A stretch of DNA of 64,000 nucleotides from Marivirga salinae (GCF_030503855.1 NZ_CP129971.1:1929501-1993500), one strand, 5' to 3'; shown: positions 1-8,930, counted from the first letter of the stretch. Notes: generated from the sequence alone by a model not told the origin. Translations and numbers: made by a program.

Positions 1-16
1 CCACATAATAAAGTAA

Positions 17-1861
17 ATGTCCGATATAATACAGTTATTGCCTGATGCAATTGCTAATCAAATTGCTGCAGGAGAGGTAGTTCAAAGGCCGGCTTCTGTA
101 GTGAAGGAGTTACTTGAGAATTCCATTGATGCCGGAAGCAGTAAGATAAAATTGGTGGTGAAAGATGCCGGAAAGCAACTTATTCAGGTGATTGATGATG
201 GATTAGGAATGTCTGAAACTGATGCCAGAATGTGTTTTGAAAGACATGCCACCTCTAAAATCCGAAAATCAGACGATTTATTTGCTTTGAAAACAATGGG
301 CTTCAGGGGAGAAGCTATGGCTTCTATAGCGGCAGTTGCGCAAGTAGAACTTAAAACCAAAACTTATGAGGCAGAGCTCGGGGTTTTACTTCAAGTGGAA
401 GCTTCGGAAGTAAAAAACCAAAGCCATACTGCTCATACTGGCGGCACTACCATATCAGTAAAAAATTTATTCTATAATGTTCCTGCTAGGCGTAATTTCC
501 TGAAATCCAATCCAGTTGAAATGCGCCATATTATTGATGAATTTCATCGTGTGGCTCTGGCTAACCCACAAGTGGCTTTCAGTCTGCATCAGAATGATAT
601 GGATGTTTACCAACTGAATGCAGGTAAACTGAGTCAGCGAATTGTAGGCTTGTTTGGAAAGAATTATCAAGAACAATTGGTTGCTTGTGAAGAAACAACC
701 GACCAATTAAAAATATATGGCTATATCGGTAAACCTGAATTTGCGAAGAAAACAAGAGGTGAACAGTTTTTCTTTGTAAACAATCGCTACATCAAAAGCG
801 GCTATTTACATCATGCAGTTGTGAATGGATTTGAAGGTTTGTTAGCAAAGGAAGCACATCCATTTTATGTATTATGTTTGGAAATTGACCCCAAAAGAAT
901 TGATGTAAATGTTCATCCAACGAAGACAGAAATTAAGTTTGATGATGAGCGCATGGTTTATGGAATCTTAGCGGCTGCTATTCGTCAAGCACTAGGGGCA
1001 CATAATGTGGCGCCAGCTTTAGATTTTGATAGTGATGTGAATTTCAGTTTTAATGCCCCTAGAAGAAATCAGGTAGATGATTTTTCCAGAAAAACCACTA
1101 ACTATCAAAAATTCAAACAACCCAAAGATAATGATGGGGAGTGGGATAAAATTTTGTCCAATTTCCAAGAGCTAAGCCAGAAAATAAGCAAAGAAGAAGA
1201 AAGTGATGAAATTGCAGATGAAAGTCAGCAGTCAATGACTTTTGGGAGTGCAATTAATGGGGAAAATGACAGCAAAACGCCCCAAAATGAAAGGGTGGAA
1301 ACTAAATCAAGTATATTTCAAATTCATCAAAAATATATTGCAACTCAAGTTAAATCAGGCTTAATGTTAGTGGATCAGCAAGCGGCTCATGAGCGGATTT
1401 TATTTGAGAAATTCAATCGTCATCTGCAAAATAGCGATGGGAGTTCTCAGCAATTCCTGTTTCCCGAGCAAGTGCAATTATCTGCACCAGATTATGCACT
1501 GGTAATGGATATGGAGGAGGAGTTGAAAGCTTTAGGCTTTGTGATTTCTTCTTTCGGAAAAGATACTGTTGTGATTAATGGAGCACCAACAGAATTAACT
1601 GATACCTCGGTAAAATCAGTCTTTGAAGGCTTGATAGACCAGTTTAAACATAATAAAAATGTGTTAAGCGTATCGAAAAATGAAAATATTGCCCGTTCTT
1701 TGGCAAAAAGGTCAGCCATAAGAGCAGGGCATAAGTTGAATGGAGAGGAAATGAATGCTTTAATTGATAAACTTTTTGCTTGTCAAAATCCTAATTATGC
1801 GCCTTCAGGTAACTCAACTTTTATTATTTTTGACCTTAATAAAATTGCTAGCTTTTTTTAA
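17..1861 (+). CDS. mutL: DNA mismatch repair protein MutL
   Basis: MutL links MutS mismatch recognition to downstream strand processing. The N-terminal GHKL ATPase is clear: [10 protein letters not shown] carries the Mg-binding Asn, followed by DDGLGM and GFRGEA. The transducer domain follows to about residue 330, then a variable acidic linker (about 340-430), and a C-terminal dimerisation domain. The C-terminal domain carries [12 protein letters not shown], matching the DQHA(X)2E(X)4E endonuclease motif except that His is Gln. At 614 residues the length is normal. The ATG at 17 is followed directly by the conserved [20 protein letters not shown] start, so the start is secure. The upstream neighbour lies outside the window. 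Identification is certain; whether it nicks DNA is inference. Confidence 0.97.
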   Translation: MSDIIQLLPDAIANQIAAGEVVQRPASVVKELLENSIDAGSSKIKLVVKDAGKQLIQVIDDGLGMSETDARMCFERHATSKIRKSDDLFALKTMGFRGEAMASIAAVAQVELKTKTYEAELGVLLQVEASEVKNQSHTAHTGGTTISVKNLFYNVPARRNFLKSNPVEMRHIIDEFHRVALANPQVAFSLHQNDMDVYQLNAGKLSQRIVGLFGKNYQEQLVACEETTDQLKIYGYIGKPEFAKKTRGEQFFFVNNRYIKSGYLHHAVVNGFEGLLAKEAHPFYVLCLEIDPKRIDVNVHPTKTEIKFDDERMVYGILAAAIRQALGAHNVAPALDFDSDVNFSFNAPRRNQVDDFSRKTTNYQKFKQPKDNDGEWDKILSNFQELSQKISKEEESDEIADESQQSMTFGSAINGENDSKTPQNERVETKSSIFQIHQKYIATQVKSGLMLVDQQAAHERILFEKFNRHLQNSDGSSQQFLFPEQVQLSAPDYALVMDMEEELKALGFVISSFGKDTVVINGAPTELTDTSVKSVFEGLIDQFKHNKNVLSVSKNENIARSLAKRSAIRAGHKLNGEEMNALIDKLFACQNPNYAPSGNSTFIIFDLNKIASFF

Positions 1862-1934
1862 TTAAAAAGAGCTATTAAACCTTTTTTAAGAGAGGTTACA
1901 CTAATTAATTATAGAAATTATATAGTTTAAATTT

Positions 1935-2726
1935 ATGTTCGCAAGACTTACTCCGGTTGTTAAAAACCTATTATTAATCAATATAGCTTTATTACTTATT
2001 CCTTCATTTTTGGAATTTGAATTGGCACAATATTTTGGTTTGCGCTATATCTTCGCAAGTTCTTTTCAGCCTTTCCAATTCATTACTTACATGTTTCTTC
2101 ATGCTGGATTCGGTCACTTGTTAGGGAATATGTTTGCCCTTTTCATATTTGGTCCTATGCTTGAAAATTTCTGGGGTTCAAAAAAGTTTTTTATCTTTTA
2201 TATGGTAACCGGTATTGGAGCTGGGATACTTTATGGAGCAGTGAATTTTGTTGAAATGCAACAATTGGAAAGTGCAGCAGAACAATATATAGAAAATCCG
2301 AATTATGAAGGATTTGTTTCTTTTATACAGGAAAATGCAAGCTATGTATATCGTGATTGGTATGATTTTATCGATGCCTATGGAGAAAACCCTAAAAAGC
2401 AAGAGTTTATTGAGGGTAGTATTCAAAGAGTAAAAGAAGTAGTTAGATTTCAAGGAAATGTCCCTTTAATAGGAGCGTCAGGAGCTGTGTTTGGGATTTT
2501 GTTTGCATTTGGCTTCCTCTTTCCAAATACAGAATTGTTTTTACTATTTCCGCCTATTCCTATCAAAGCTAAATACCTTGTAACCTTCTATGGATTATAT
2601 GAGTTATATGCAGGCATACAGAATGTTCCAGGAGATAATGTAGCCCATTATGCCCACTTAGGAGGAATGTTGATTGCGTTTATTCTGGTAAAGATTTGGC
2701 AGAAAGGTAATACAAGATTTTATTAA
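1935..2726 (+). CDS. Rhomboid family intramembrane serine protease (first of a tandem pair)
   Basis: Rhomboids cut transmembrane helices within the membrane using a Ser-His dyad. HLLGNMF supplies the conserved His and Asn of the second core helix, GASGAVFG carries the nucleophile Ser, and HYAHLGG carries the catalytic His, so the protein looks active. It has about six membrane spans in 263 residues. Between the helix 3 region and the catalytic Ser segment lies an unusual soluble insertion of about 70 residues (roughly 105-175), rich in Glu, Tyr and Asn. The next gene, another rhomboid, starts 5 bases after this stop, so the two are almost certainly co-transcribed. Substrates cannot be inferred. 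Confidence 0.92.
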   Translation: MFARLTPVVKNLLLINIALLLIPSFLEFELAQYFGLRYIFASSFQPFQFITYMFLHAGFGHLLGNMFALFIFGPMLENFWGSKKFFIFYMVTGIGAGILYGAVNFVEMQQLESAAEQYIENPNYEGFVSFIQENASYVYRDWYDFIDAYGENPKKQEFIEGSIQRVKEVVRFQGNVPLIGASGAVFGILFAFGFLFPNTELFLLFPPIPIKAKYLVTFYGLYELYAGIQNVPGDNVAHYAHLGGMLIAFILVKIWQKGNTRFY

Positions 2727-2731
2727 AAAAG

Positions 2732-3637
2732 ATGGCAGGATTTTTCGATGAGTTAAAACAAAATTTTAAAAGACCCAATAATGCATTAAACCAGTTGATT
2801 ATTATCAATGCTGTGGTTTTTGTTGGATTGGGTTTATTAGCATTAATAGGTAAATTTTCAGGTGTAGAAGGGCTTTATGCAATAGTGGATGCACAGTTTA
2901 CCATTCCGCCTGATTTAGAAAGGTTTATATACAGACCTTGGACCATCATTACCTATGCTTTCTCTCATGCTGGTTTCTTTCATATTTTAATGAATATGTT
3001 AGTGTTGTACTGGTTTGGTATGTTGATTTCTCAATATTTAGGTAGTGCCAAATTGGTGAATTTATATGTTTTAGGAGCATTGGCAGGTGCTGTGATTTTC
3101 ATATTAGCTTATAATTTAATCCCATTTTTAGCTGATAGGACTACAAACGGTATGGTCGGAGCCTCTGCAGCAGTTTATGCAGTAGCTACTGCAGCAGCAA
3201 CATTACTTCCAGACCATAGATTTCATTTAATATTAATTGGTCCGGTAAAAATTAAATATATAGTAGCGGTTTATATAGTATTATCTTTACTTAATTCAGC
3301 TGGTCCGAATGCAGGTGGAAACTTAGCCCACTTAGGTGGAGCAGGAATTGGCTTTTTATATGTTAGAGGCTTGCAGGCAGGTACTGATTTTGGATTATGG
3401 ATTCAAATGACTTTAGGTTTTATTCAAAGTATATTCAAATCTAAGCCAAAAATTAAAGTCACTTACAAAAAGAAGCAGACTGCTGGAGCCAGTAAAAGCA
3501 GTGGGCAATATTCCTCTACATCATCCACAACAGAGCAAGAAGAAATAGATAGAATATTGGATAAGATTTCTGAAAAGGGTTATGAAAGCTTAAGCAAAGA
3601 CGAAAAGCAAAAGCTTTTTAATGCAAGCAAGAAGTGA
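2732..3637 (+). CDS. Rhomboid family protease with C-terminal cytosolic tail (second of pair)
   Basis: This is a 301-residue rhomboid homologue. HILMNM supplies His and Asn, GASAAVYA carries the likely nucleophile Ser, and LAHLGG the catalytic His. The usual GxSG is GASA here, a variant seen in related Bacteroidota proteins. After the last helix there is a basic Ser/Thr-rich linker (about 235-265) and a short conserved-looking tail, IDRILDKISEKGYESLS, resembling the DUF6576 tail of Bacteroidota rhomboids. It sits 5 bases after the first rhomboid, forming a two-gene unit. The two proteins differ in loops and tail, which suggests different substrates or a division of labour (inference). Confidence 0.9.
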   Translation: MAGFFDELKQNFKRPNNALNQLIIINAVVFVGLGLLALIGKFSGVEGLYAIVDAQFTIPPDLERFIYRPWTIITYAFSHAGFFHILMNMLVLYWFGMLISQYLGSAKLVNLYVLGALAGAVIFILAYNLIPFLADRTTNGMVGASAAVYAVATAAATLLPDHRFHLILIGPVKIKYIVAVYIVLSLLNSAGPNAGGNLAHLGGAGIGFLYVRGLQAGTDFGLWIQMTLGFIQSIFKSKPKIKVTYKKKQTAGASKSSGQYSSTSSTTEQEEIDRILDKISEKGYESLSKDEKQKLFNASKK

Positions 3638-3641
3638 TTGA

Positions 3642-3669
3642 TAATTAGGAATTAATAATTAGGAATTAA
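3642..3669. repeat. 14-bp perfect tandem duplication
   Basis: The unit TAATTAGGAATTAA occurs twice head to tail, 4 bases after the second rhomboid stop codon. Similar TAATTACGAATT repeats occur at 17985-18020. Confidence 0.8.
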
Positions 3670-3752
3670 GGCATTCCAATTTTCAGAAAGTTTTTGTTGT
3701 TAATAATCCACCATTCCACAATTTAATAATTGGAAAAAGACTAATATAACAA

Positions 3753-3877
3753 GTTTTTTGCTTTAGCAAAAAACCTTTTGTTTTCTTTTGTATCTCTTGT
3801 GGTTAACAAAGAATGTTTGTTGTTCTGTACCAACGTTAGCAAATTTCCACCACAAAAGAGACAAGAGAACACAAAGG
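3753..3877. repeat. Hairpin plus long imperfect inverted repeat
   Basis: GTTTTTTGC and GCAAAAAAC form a perfect 9-base stem with a TTTA loop at 3753-3774. Directly after it, 3774-3803 is matched at roughly 80 percent by the reverse complement of 3848-3877; the arms read like CCACAAAAGAGACAAGAGAA on the right. The spacer is about 45 bases. This looks like a degenerate interspersed element or converging-transcript terminator. Confidence 0.6.
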
Positions 3878-4016
3878 AAAATAACCAAGGTTATATTTTT
3901 GGGATTATAAAGAAGGATTAGGATTCATAGCTTAGCTTAATATCATTGGAAGGGGATGAAGTATTCCATTTTTTCACCTCCTTAGAAGACTTATTGACAT
4001 TTTCTATAAATCAAAA

Positions 4017-4844
4017 TTAAATCTGACCGATTACATACATTTTCTCCATGGTAGGATTCTTACTACCGCCTCTAGGTTCAAGGGTTACAGCAAAAGCAGA
4101 AGCTTTTCCAATGGTTTTCATCTTAAGTAAGCGCGTCATATCACCTGCTACATCAAATACACCCATATCTACTGGAGCTCCTTCTACTATTGCCCATAGT
4201 TGATATTGATGATCCATTTCATTAGACGGCATTTTCTTAGCGTTTAAGAATACCTCATTAGTTTTCTTATTCCAATGCACAAATGCCTGAGCATCAGGCG
4301 CTATATCCAATCCTTTCATAGGAACGGTTTCTATGCCTGGTTGTCTAAGGATTTCAACATTCTCGGCATATTGTTCCATTTGATTCTTTACCACATTGTA
4401 TTGCTGCGCCATACTTTGATTTTGCGCAATGATATTAGATAATCTGGCTTCAGTACTTTGCCATTGGTTATAATAATAAACGCTGAATACAATTCCTATT
4501 ATAGCTACTATGCTAGCAGCTGCAGATAAATAAGGATAAATAGAGAATGCTTTTGTCTCTTTTTTGATTTCTTCTTGAACAAGTTCTTCTTCAGAATCAG
4601 CTTTATCTGATTCCATTTCTAATCCCAGATCAGCAAAAAGTGCTTTTTTGGATTGGGCGGGAGGAGTAATACTTCCTTCTTGGCCTAATGCAAATAAGGT
4701 CTCCTCAGTCTCATCCAAGGCATTCCTCACTTCTTCATGCTCTTCAGCATACTGAAGCAATTCCTTTGTTTCAGCTTCATTGAGCTGCCCCAAAACGAAA
4801 GCTTCGATTACTCCTGTCGATATGTATGCTTCAATATTATTCAC
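4017..4844 (-). CDS. Membrane anti-sigma factor with RskA-like C-terminal domain
   Basis: Anti-sigma factors of this type hold an ECF sigma factor at the membrane until a signal arrives. The first 60 residues form a short helical segment expected to bind sigma (zinc-finger Cys/His residues are absent). An acidic linker follows, then one transmembrane helix at about 104-124, a short coiled stretch (about 128-165), and a C-terminal periplasmic domain (about 175-275) with the anti-sigma-K/RskA signature including YQLWAI and FAVTLEPRGG. Its start ATG overlaps the stop of the upstream sigma gene by 4 bases, indicating translational coupling and a cognate pair. Target genes are unknown. Confidence 0.9.
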   Translation of the reverse strand: MNNIEAYISTGVIEAFVLGQLNEAETKELLQYAEEHEEVRNALDETEETLFALGQEGSITPPAQSKKALFADLGLEMESDKADSEEELVQEEIKKETKAFSIYPYLSAAASIVAIIGIVFSVYYYNQWQSTEARLSNIIAQNQSMAQQYNVVKNQMEQYAENVEILRQPGIETVPMKGLDIAPDAQAFVHWNKKTNEVFLNAKKMPSNEMDHQYQLWAIVEGAPVDMGVFDVAGDMTRLLKMKTIGKASAFAVTLEPRGGSKNPTMEKMYVIGQI

Positions 4845-5404
4845 AATAATAATTCTCTTAATGTACGCATAGCTGTCCTAGCTCTTGTTTTGACAGTCCC
4901 TAGTGGGATATCAAATTCCTCAGAAATTTCAGTTTGCGTATAGCCTTTAAAATACATTTGATCAATTACAAATCGAAGTTCCTTAGAAAGCTTATCTAAA
5001 ACTTTCTCTAACCCTATGCCATCAATTGAAAGCTCAGTTGAATTTGCATTGTCAATGGAATGTACGTTGTCTGAGACTGAATCGGTTTTGCCTGTTTTCT
5101 TTATTTCTTTTGATCGAAGTTTATCAATGGAAGCATTTCGGCTAATATTGACCAGCCAAGTATATAAGCGGCCTTTCTCTGCACTGTAAGCATTTATATT
5201 TTTCCATGCTTTCATAAAAACATCATGCAATACTTCTTGTGCTACTTCCTCTGATTTAACAATTCTAACTACCACTCCATAGATAGCAGCACTGTAATTA
5301 TCATACAGATATTCAAAAGCACTAGATTTCTGTGCTTTTAGTTCTTTTATGAGAACTTCTTCCGATATTTTAACTGCTGGTGCTATAGTTTTGAATTTCG
5401 TTTG
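4841..5404 (-). CDS. ECF RNA polymerase sigma factor with no canonical start codon
   Basis: This is a sigma-70 family ECF factor. Region 2 includes AQEVLHDVFMKAWKNI and RLYTWLVNISRN; region 4 includes QMYFKGYTQTEISEEF and LGTVKTRAR. The first ATG/GTG/TTG in frame is GTG at 5275, which would cut away the start of region 2. Reading further upstream, the frame stays open to a TAG at 5405-5407 and encodes a convincing ECF N-terminus (for example LKAQKSSAFEYLYDNY at about 5294-5341). That extension has no ATG, GTG or TTG; only ATA (5386, 5368, 5350), ACG (5401) or CTG (5308) codons could serve. The given end is the limit of the open frame, not a proven start. It overlaps the anti-sigma gene by 4 bases. 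Confidence 0.85.
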   Translation of the reverse strand, partial: QTKFKTIAPAVKISEEVLIKELKAQKSSAFEYLYDNYSAAIYGVVVRIVKSEEVAQEVLHDVFMKAWKNINAYSAEKGRLYTWLVNISRNASIDKLRSKEIKKTGKTDSVSDNVHSIDNANSTELSIDGIGLEKVLDKLSKELRFVIDQMYFKGYTQTEISEEFDIPLGTVKTRARTAMRTLRELLL

Positions 5405-5428
5405 CTAAATAAATCATATTAAGCCAAT

Positions 5429-5482
5429 AAAAAAAGCTGTTAGGCAAATTCAACTAACTAATCTGCTTAACAGCTTTTTGTT
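5429..5482 (-). terminator. Rho-independent terminator after lpdA
   Basis: AAAAAGCTGTTAGGCA (5431-5446) pairs with TGCTTAACAGCTTTTT (5464-5479) with one mismatch. The minus-strand reading ends in a T-run, which suits termination of lpdA. The hairpin is nearly symmetric and also lies only about 25 bases upstream of the sigma factor frame. Confidence 0.85.
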
Positions 5483-5548
5483 TTATTTTTTATAGGTTTT
5501 TATCTACTGCACTGTCAAAAGCGTCTGCTTGTGACTTAGTAGCTTGTG

Positions 5549-6940
5549 TTATATATGAATCACTTCATCATAAGCAGCAGCTGCAGCTTCCATCACCGCT
5601 TCACTCATAGTTGGGTGAGGATGAACTGTCTTAATCAACTCATGTCCTGTTGTTTCTAATTTTCTAACCGCTACAATTTCAGCAATCATTTCAGTAACAT
5701 TAGCGCCAATCATGTGAGCACCCAATAATTCACCATATTTTGCATCAAAAACTAATTTCACAAAACCATCTTTAGCACCTGCTGCACTTGCTTTTCCTGA
5801 AGCTGAGAATGGAAATTTACCTATTTTCAAGTCATATCCTGCTTCTTTGGCTTGCTTTTCGGTGTAGCCAACAGATGCAATTTCAGGACTGCAATATGTA
5901 CAACCTGGTATGTTTTTATAATCTAATGGCTCGGGTTTTTCACCTGCAATATTTTCTACGCAAATGATTCCTTCTGCAGAAGCTACGTGTGCTAAAGCTG
6001 GGCCATGAACGATATCGCCAATTGCATAAACGCCATCAACATTAGTTTTGTAAAAATCATCAACTAATACTTTTCCTTTATCAGTTGAAACGCCAACATC
6101 TTCTAAACCAATCCCTTCTAAGTTAGTAGCCACACCAACAGCAGAAAGTACTACATCGCAATCTAGTTTTTCTTCACCTTTTTTGGTTTTAACAGTCACT
6201 TTGCAACCGCTTCCTTTGGTGTCAACTGAAGTTACTTCAGAGCTGGTCATGATGTTGATACCTGCTTTTTTGTAAGTCTTAGCTAATGCTTTTGAAACTT
6301 CTTCGTCTTCAACTGGCACAATTCTGTCCATAAATTCAACGATAGTCACTTCCGTACCTATAGAATTATAGAAATAGGCAAACTCAACACCTATAGCGCC
6401 TGAACCTACTACCACCATTTTCTTTGGTTGTTTTTCTAAGCTCATTGCTTTTCTGTATTCTATGATTTTTTTGCCATCAATCGGAAGATTTGGCAATTCT
6501 TTGGCTCTTCCACCAGTAGCTATTATGATGCTTTCAGCAGAATATTCAGTTTTTTTACCGTCTTTTTCTACTTCTACTTTCTTTCCTGATTTTAATTTCC
6601 CAAAACCGTCAATTACATCGATTTTGTTTTTCTTCATCAAGAACTGTACTCCTTTACTCATGCCATCTGCTACACCACGGCTTCTTTTTACCATTCCTGA
6701 GAAATCAGCTTTGGCATCTTTAACGGTAATTCCGTAATCCTCAGCATGACTGATATATTCAAATACATTGGCACTTTTCAATAAAGCTTTAGTTGGGATA
6801 CAACCCCAGTTTAAGCAAATTCCGCCCAAACTTTCTTTTTCAACAATAGCCACTTTTTTACCTAATTGAGAAGCACGGATTGCGGCTACATAACCACCGG
6901 GGCCGGAGCCCACTATTATAATGTCATATTTTGATGCCAT
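5549..6940 (-). CDS. lpdA: Dihydrolipoyl dehydrogenase (E3)
   Basis: E3 reoxidises the dihydrolipoyl groups of 2-oxoacid dehydrogenase complexes and the glycine cleavage system, passing electrons to NAD. The N-terminal FAD site GSGPGG is at 11-16. The redox disulfide CLNWGC has Cys42 and Cys47, the NAD-binding GSGAIG is near 178, and the C-terminal HPHPTMSE provides the active-site His442 and Glu447. At 463 residues it is full length. It is a single-gene unit with a terminator downstream and a TAAATTTG promoter element upstream. gcvH at 39.6 kb in this window encodes one possible lipoyl partner. Confidence 0.97.
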   Translation of the reverse strand: MASKYDIIIVGSGPGGYVAAIRASQLGKKVAIVEKESLGGICLNWGCIPTKALLKSANVFEYISHAEDYGITVKDAKADFSGMVKRSRGVADGMSKGVQFLMKKNKIDVIDGFGKLKSGKKVEVEKDGKKTEYSAESIIIATGGRAKELPNLPIDGKKIIEYRKAMSLEKQPKKMVVVGSGAIGVEFAYFYNSIGTEVTIVEFMDRIVPVEDEEVSKALAKTYKKAGINIMTSSEVTSVDTKGSGCKVTVKTKKGEEKLDCDVVLSAVGVATNLEGIGLEDVGVSTDKGKVLVDDFYKTNVDGVYAIGDIVHGPALAHVASAEGIICVENIAGEKPEPLDYKNIPGCTYCSPEIASVGYTEKQAKEAGYDLKIGKFPFSASGKASAAGAKDGFVKLVFDAKYGELLGAHMIGANVTEMIAEIVAVRKLETTGHELIKTVHPHPTMSEAVMEAAAAAYDEVIHI

Positions 6941-7436
6941 AATATTGATTAATTAAATTTTGGATTCGTTTTAATTTGCTGACAAATTTAATGGAAATGG
7001 TGCTAGAAAAAAATTTTGTTGCTTTATTCAATATTAACATCTGATTGAATTATTTTTTCTATTTCAAACTATTATATAAATGCCATAAATAGATATTTCA
7101 CTATTTGTTAAAATTTATTCCGATTACATTATATGTTTAATCATATCCAAAATTTTATTTTGGGTGGTGATAGTCTATGTTAAGGAGTGAATTTTTTATT
7201 TATATAACTGTTTTTCAAAGGTGTTTATATTTTTTTTGCAAAAAGTTGAAATTTTTAGGAGTACTTTTATTTACCAGTGTTTTCTTTTTTTAATATTAGC
7301 TTCTTTCTGTATAATCCCATTTCTTATAAAAATGGCCTCGATTTTAGCATACTGACCTATAATTCATAACTAGGAAATACGGATCAAGATGTTTAATTAT
7401 GGCAGCTGGTACTAATCAGATATTTATGTTATCCCG
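6941..7436. other. AT-rich intergenic gap, no gene recognised
   Basis: This gap of 496 bases separates lpdA from the glycosyltransferase gene. Apart from the lpdA promoter element and a weak hairpin around CCAAAATTTTATTTTGG (about 7147-7163), I see nothing. The only open frames are short and low in complexity. Confidence 0.6.
6983..6990 (-). promoter_or_regulatory. Probable -7 element of the lpdA promoter
   Basis: The minus strand reads TAAATTTG, an exact match to the Bacteroidota consensus TAnnTTTG, about 43 bases before the lpdA ATG. A clear -33 TTTG is not seen. Confidence 0.5.
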
Positions 7437-8630
7437 TTAAATTACTCCAAGCCAACTTAAAATAAATTTTTTTGGTAAATTCATTATCAAAGACAATATA
7501 AAAAAGCTTACAATTAAAATATGGAAATAATTATATTTATGCCTCTCAATTTTATATCTCAAATTTCCTAATAAGACAATAAAAATAGGGGTTGAAAATG
7601 GTGCCAATATTCTATAATTAAAAGCATCAAAAGGTGATAGTTTTCTAATGACAAAAATAGAAATAAGGTAAAAAAAGGATGATGAAATAGTCAAGATATG
7701 CTTTTTCCCTTTAAGAACGTCTACATCAAGATGTTCTTTTTTTCTGAAAATATAATAGCAAATAATAAGTTGGATTAATAACATCAGAATAAATAGCGGA
7801 TCCCAATTCCAATAGAAATTTCTTAAAATGAATAATTCGTTTACAATTCCAGTAAATAGCAGTTTTAGGAAAATTGACAATGATTCTACTTCAGGAAATA
7901 TTCTAGGACGACCACTGAAAAAACCTCCTGAAATGAAATAATTATTCAGTAGGTAGGAAAAAACAAGGATACTGGATACAAAAAGGACAACACTAATGTG
8001 TTTGCCAACTAAATATCTTTTCTTTAGGAAAAGGATTACAACTACTGTAGCTAGGTAAAAAAAATAAATTAAACCAGCATATCTTAATAAAGGAAGAGAA
8101 GCCAAACAAATGATTGATAAAATGAGGTTAACCGATGATTTTTTACCTGCTAAGTTCCTCTCTAAAAGGTATAATAGCCAAAGGAGAAAAAATAAGAATA
8201 CACCTTCTGACCAAGTATATGAATAAATCTCTAATTGGTTAAATGAGCAGAAATAACAGGCTGGTAAAATGCTATATTCTCCAAACCAATAATATAATAA
8301 AATAAATATTAGTCCCAGAAAAAATGCATTAGTAATTTTAGAGGAGACAAAAGAATTAAAGCCAGTTAAATTTGAAAATATTGCGATCAGAGCTGGATAG
8401 CCAACTGGCCAAACAGTCATATATGATTCAGGAGTAGTTTCATTAAATGGATAAGTGGTAGGAGCAACAAAACCTTTTCCTAAATTATAGTTGGTAGCAG
8501 ATTTTGTGTAAAATTTGGAATCTGGACTCATATATCCAGTTGATTCTACATTGATCCTGATGACGAGAACTATACAAATACATGTATAGAGAAGAAAAAG
8601 TTGAAACTTAGTATTTTTAATGGTTGACAT
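7437..8630 (-). CDS. Polytopic membrane protein, probable GT-C (ArnT/PMT-like) glycosyltransferase
   Basis: The protein has 397 residues and about ten hydrophobic helices. The layout resembles GT-C glycosyltransferases that use a lipid-linked sugar: one helix, then a first extracytoplasmic loop with an acidic motif (MSPDSKFYTKSA, the Asp being the candidate catalytic residue), then WPVGYPALIAIF, the GYP-type motif common in this fold. It is a lone gene with AT-rich gaps on both sides (about 500 and 390 bases). Codon use is strongly AT-biased, with many Phe, Leu and Ile residues. No neighbouring sugar genes reveal the acceptor. The fold assignment is reasonable; the substrate is unknown. Confidence 0.6.
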   Translation of the reverse strand: MSTIKNTKFQLFLLYTCICIVLVIRINVESTGYMSPDSKFYTKSATNYNLGKGFVAPTTYPFNETTPESYMTVWPVGYPALIAIFSNLTGFNSFVSSKITNAFFLGLIFILLYYWFGEYSILPACYFCSFNQLEIYSYTWSEGVFLFFLLWLLYLLERNLAGKKSSVNLILSIICLASLPLLRYAGLIYFFYLATVVVILFLKKRYLVGKHISVVLFVSSILVFSYLLNNYFISGGFFSGRPRIFPEVESLSIFLKLLFTGIVNELFILRNFYWNWDPLFILMLLIQLIICYYIFRKKEHLDVDVLKGKKHILTISSSFFYLISIFVIRKLSPFDAFNYRILAPFSTPIFIVLLGNLRYKIERHKYNYFHILIVSFFILSLIMNLPKKFILSWLGVI

Positions 8631-8843
8631 TTGTGAGCGAGCTTATTTTATGAAATTGGTAAATGCAAGAATGGCTTTTAAAATTAATTAGTTTTATTAT
8701 AAAATACATGGATATTAAACTTGAGATAAAAAAAAGTATGGAGATCAGAATTTATTCAACGTATCAAATTAAAAGTAATAATATACTTTTAGATTGAAAA
8801 CCTAAAGTTGCAGACCAATTTTGAAAGGATTCCAGTGTTCATC

Positions 8844-8930
8844 TTAAACCACCAAAAAACTGTAGATATGAATACCTAGTACAAGTATTAATAATCCAGC
8901 AAATAGTAGCCATTCATATCTTTCAATCAT
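8844..8930 (-). CDS. Possible 28-residue single-span membrane peptide
   Basis: A short frame starts with ATG at 8930 and encodes a 28-residue peptide with a charged start (MIERYEW), one hydrophobic helix of about 20 residues and a VV end. The shape fits small membrane subunits, and it sits alone in a 386-base gap (8631-9016) between the glycosyltransferase and fabG-like genes. It is short enough to arise by chance, no promoter or terminator is clear, and no family is recognised. The rest of this gap holds nothing else I can name. Confidence 0.3.
   Translation of the reverse strand: MIERYEWLLFAGLLILVLGIHIYSFLVV

Larger units (their letters stand above)
3638..4016. other. Repeat-rich intergenic gap, no gene
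   Basis: This 379-base gap separates the rhomboid pair from the minus-strand anti-sigma gene, so the two units converge here. I see no coding region. It holds a perfect 14-base tandem duplication (3642-3669), a hairpin with 9-base arms (3753-3774), and an imperfect long inverted repeat whose arms are about 3774-3803 and 3848-3877. One of these probably serves as a terminator region for the converging transcripts, but no classic stem plus T-run is obvious. Confidence 0.7.

Noticed and set aside
7178..7294. Plus-strand open frame of 38 codons in the lpdA/glycosyltransferase gap
   Set aside because: Low-complexity Phe/Leu-rich translation expected from T-rich DNA; no promoter or terminator.
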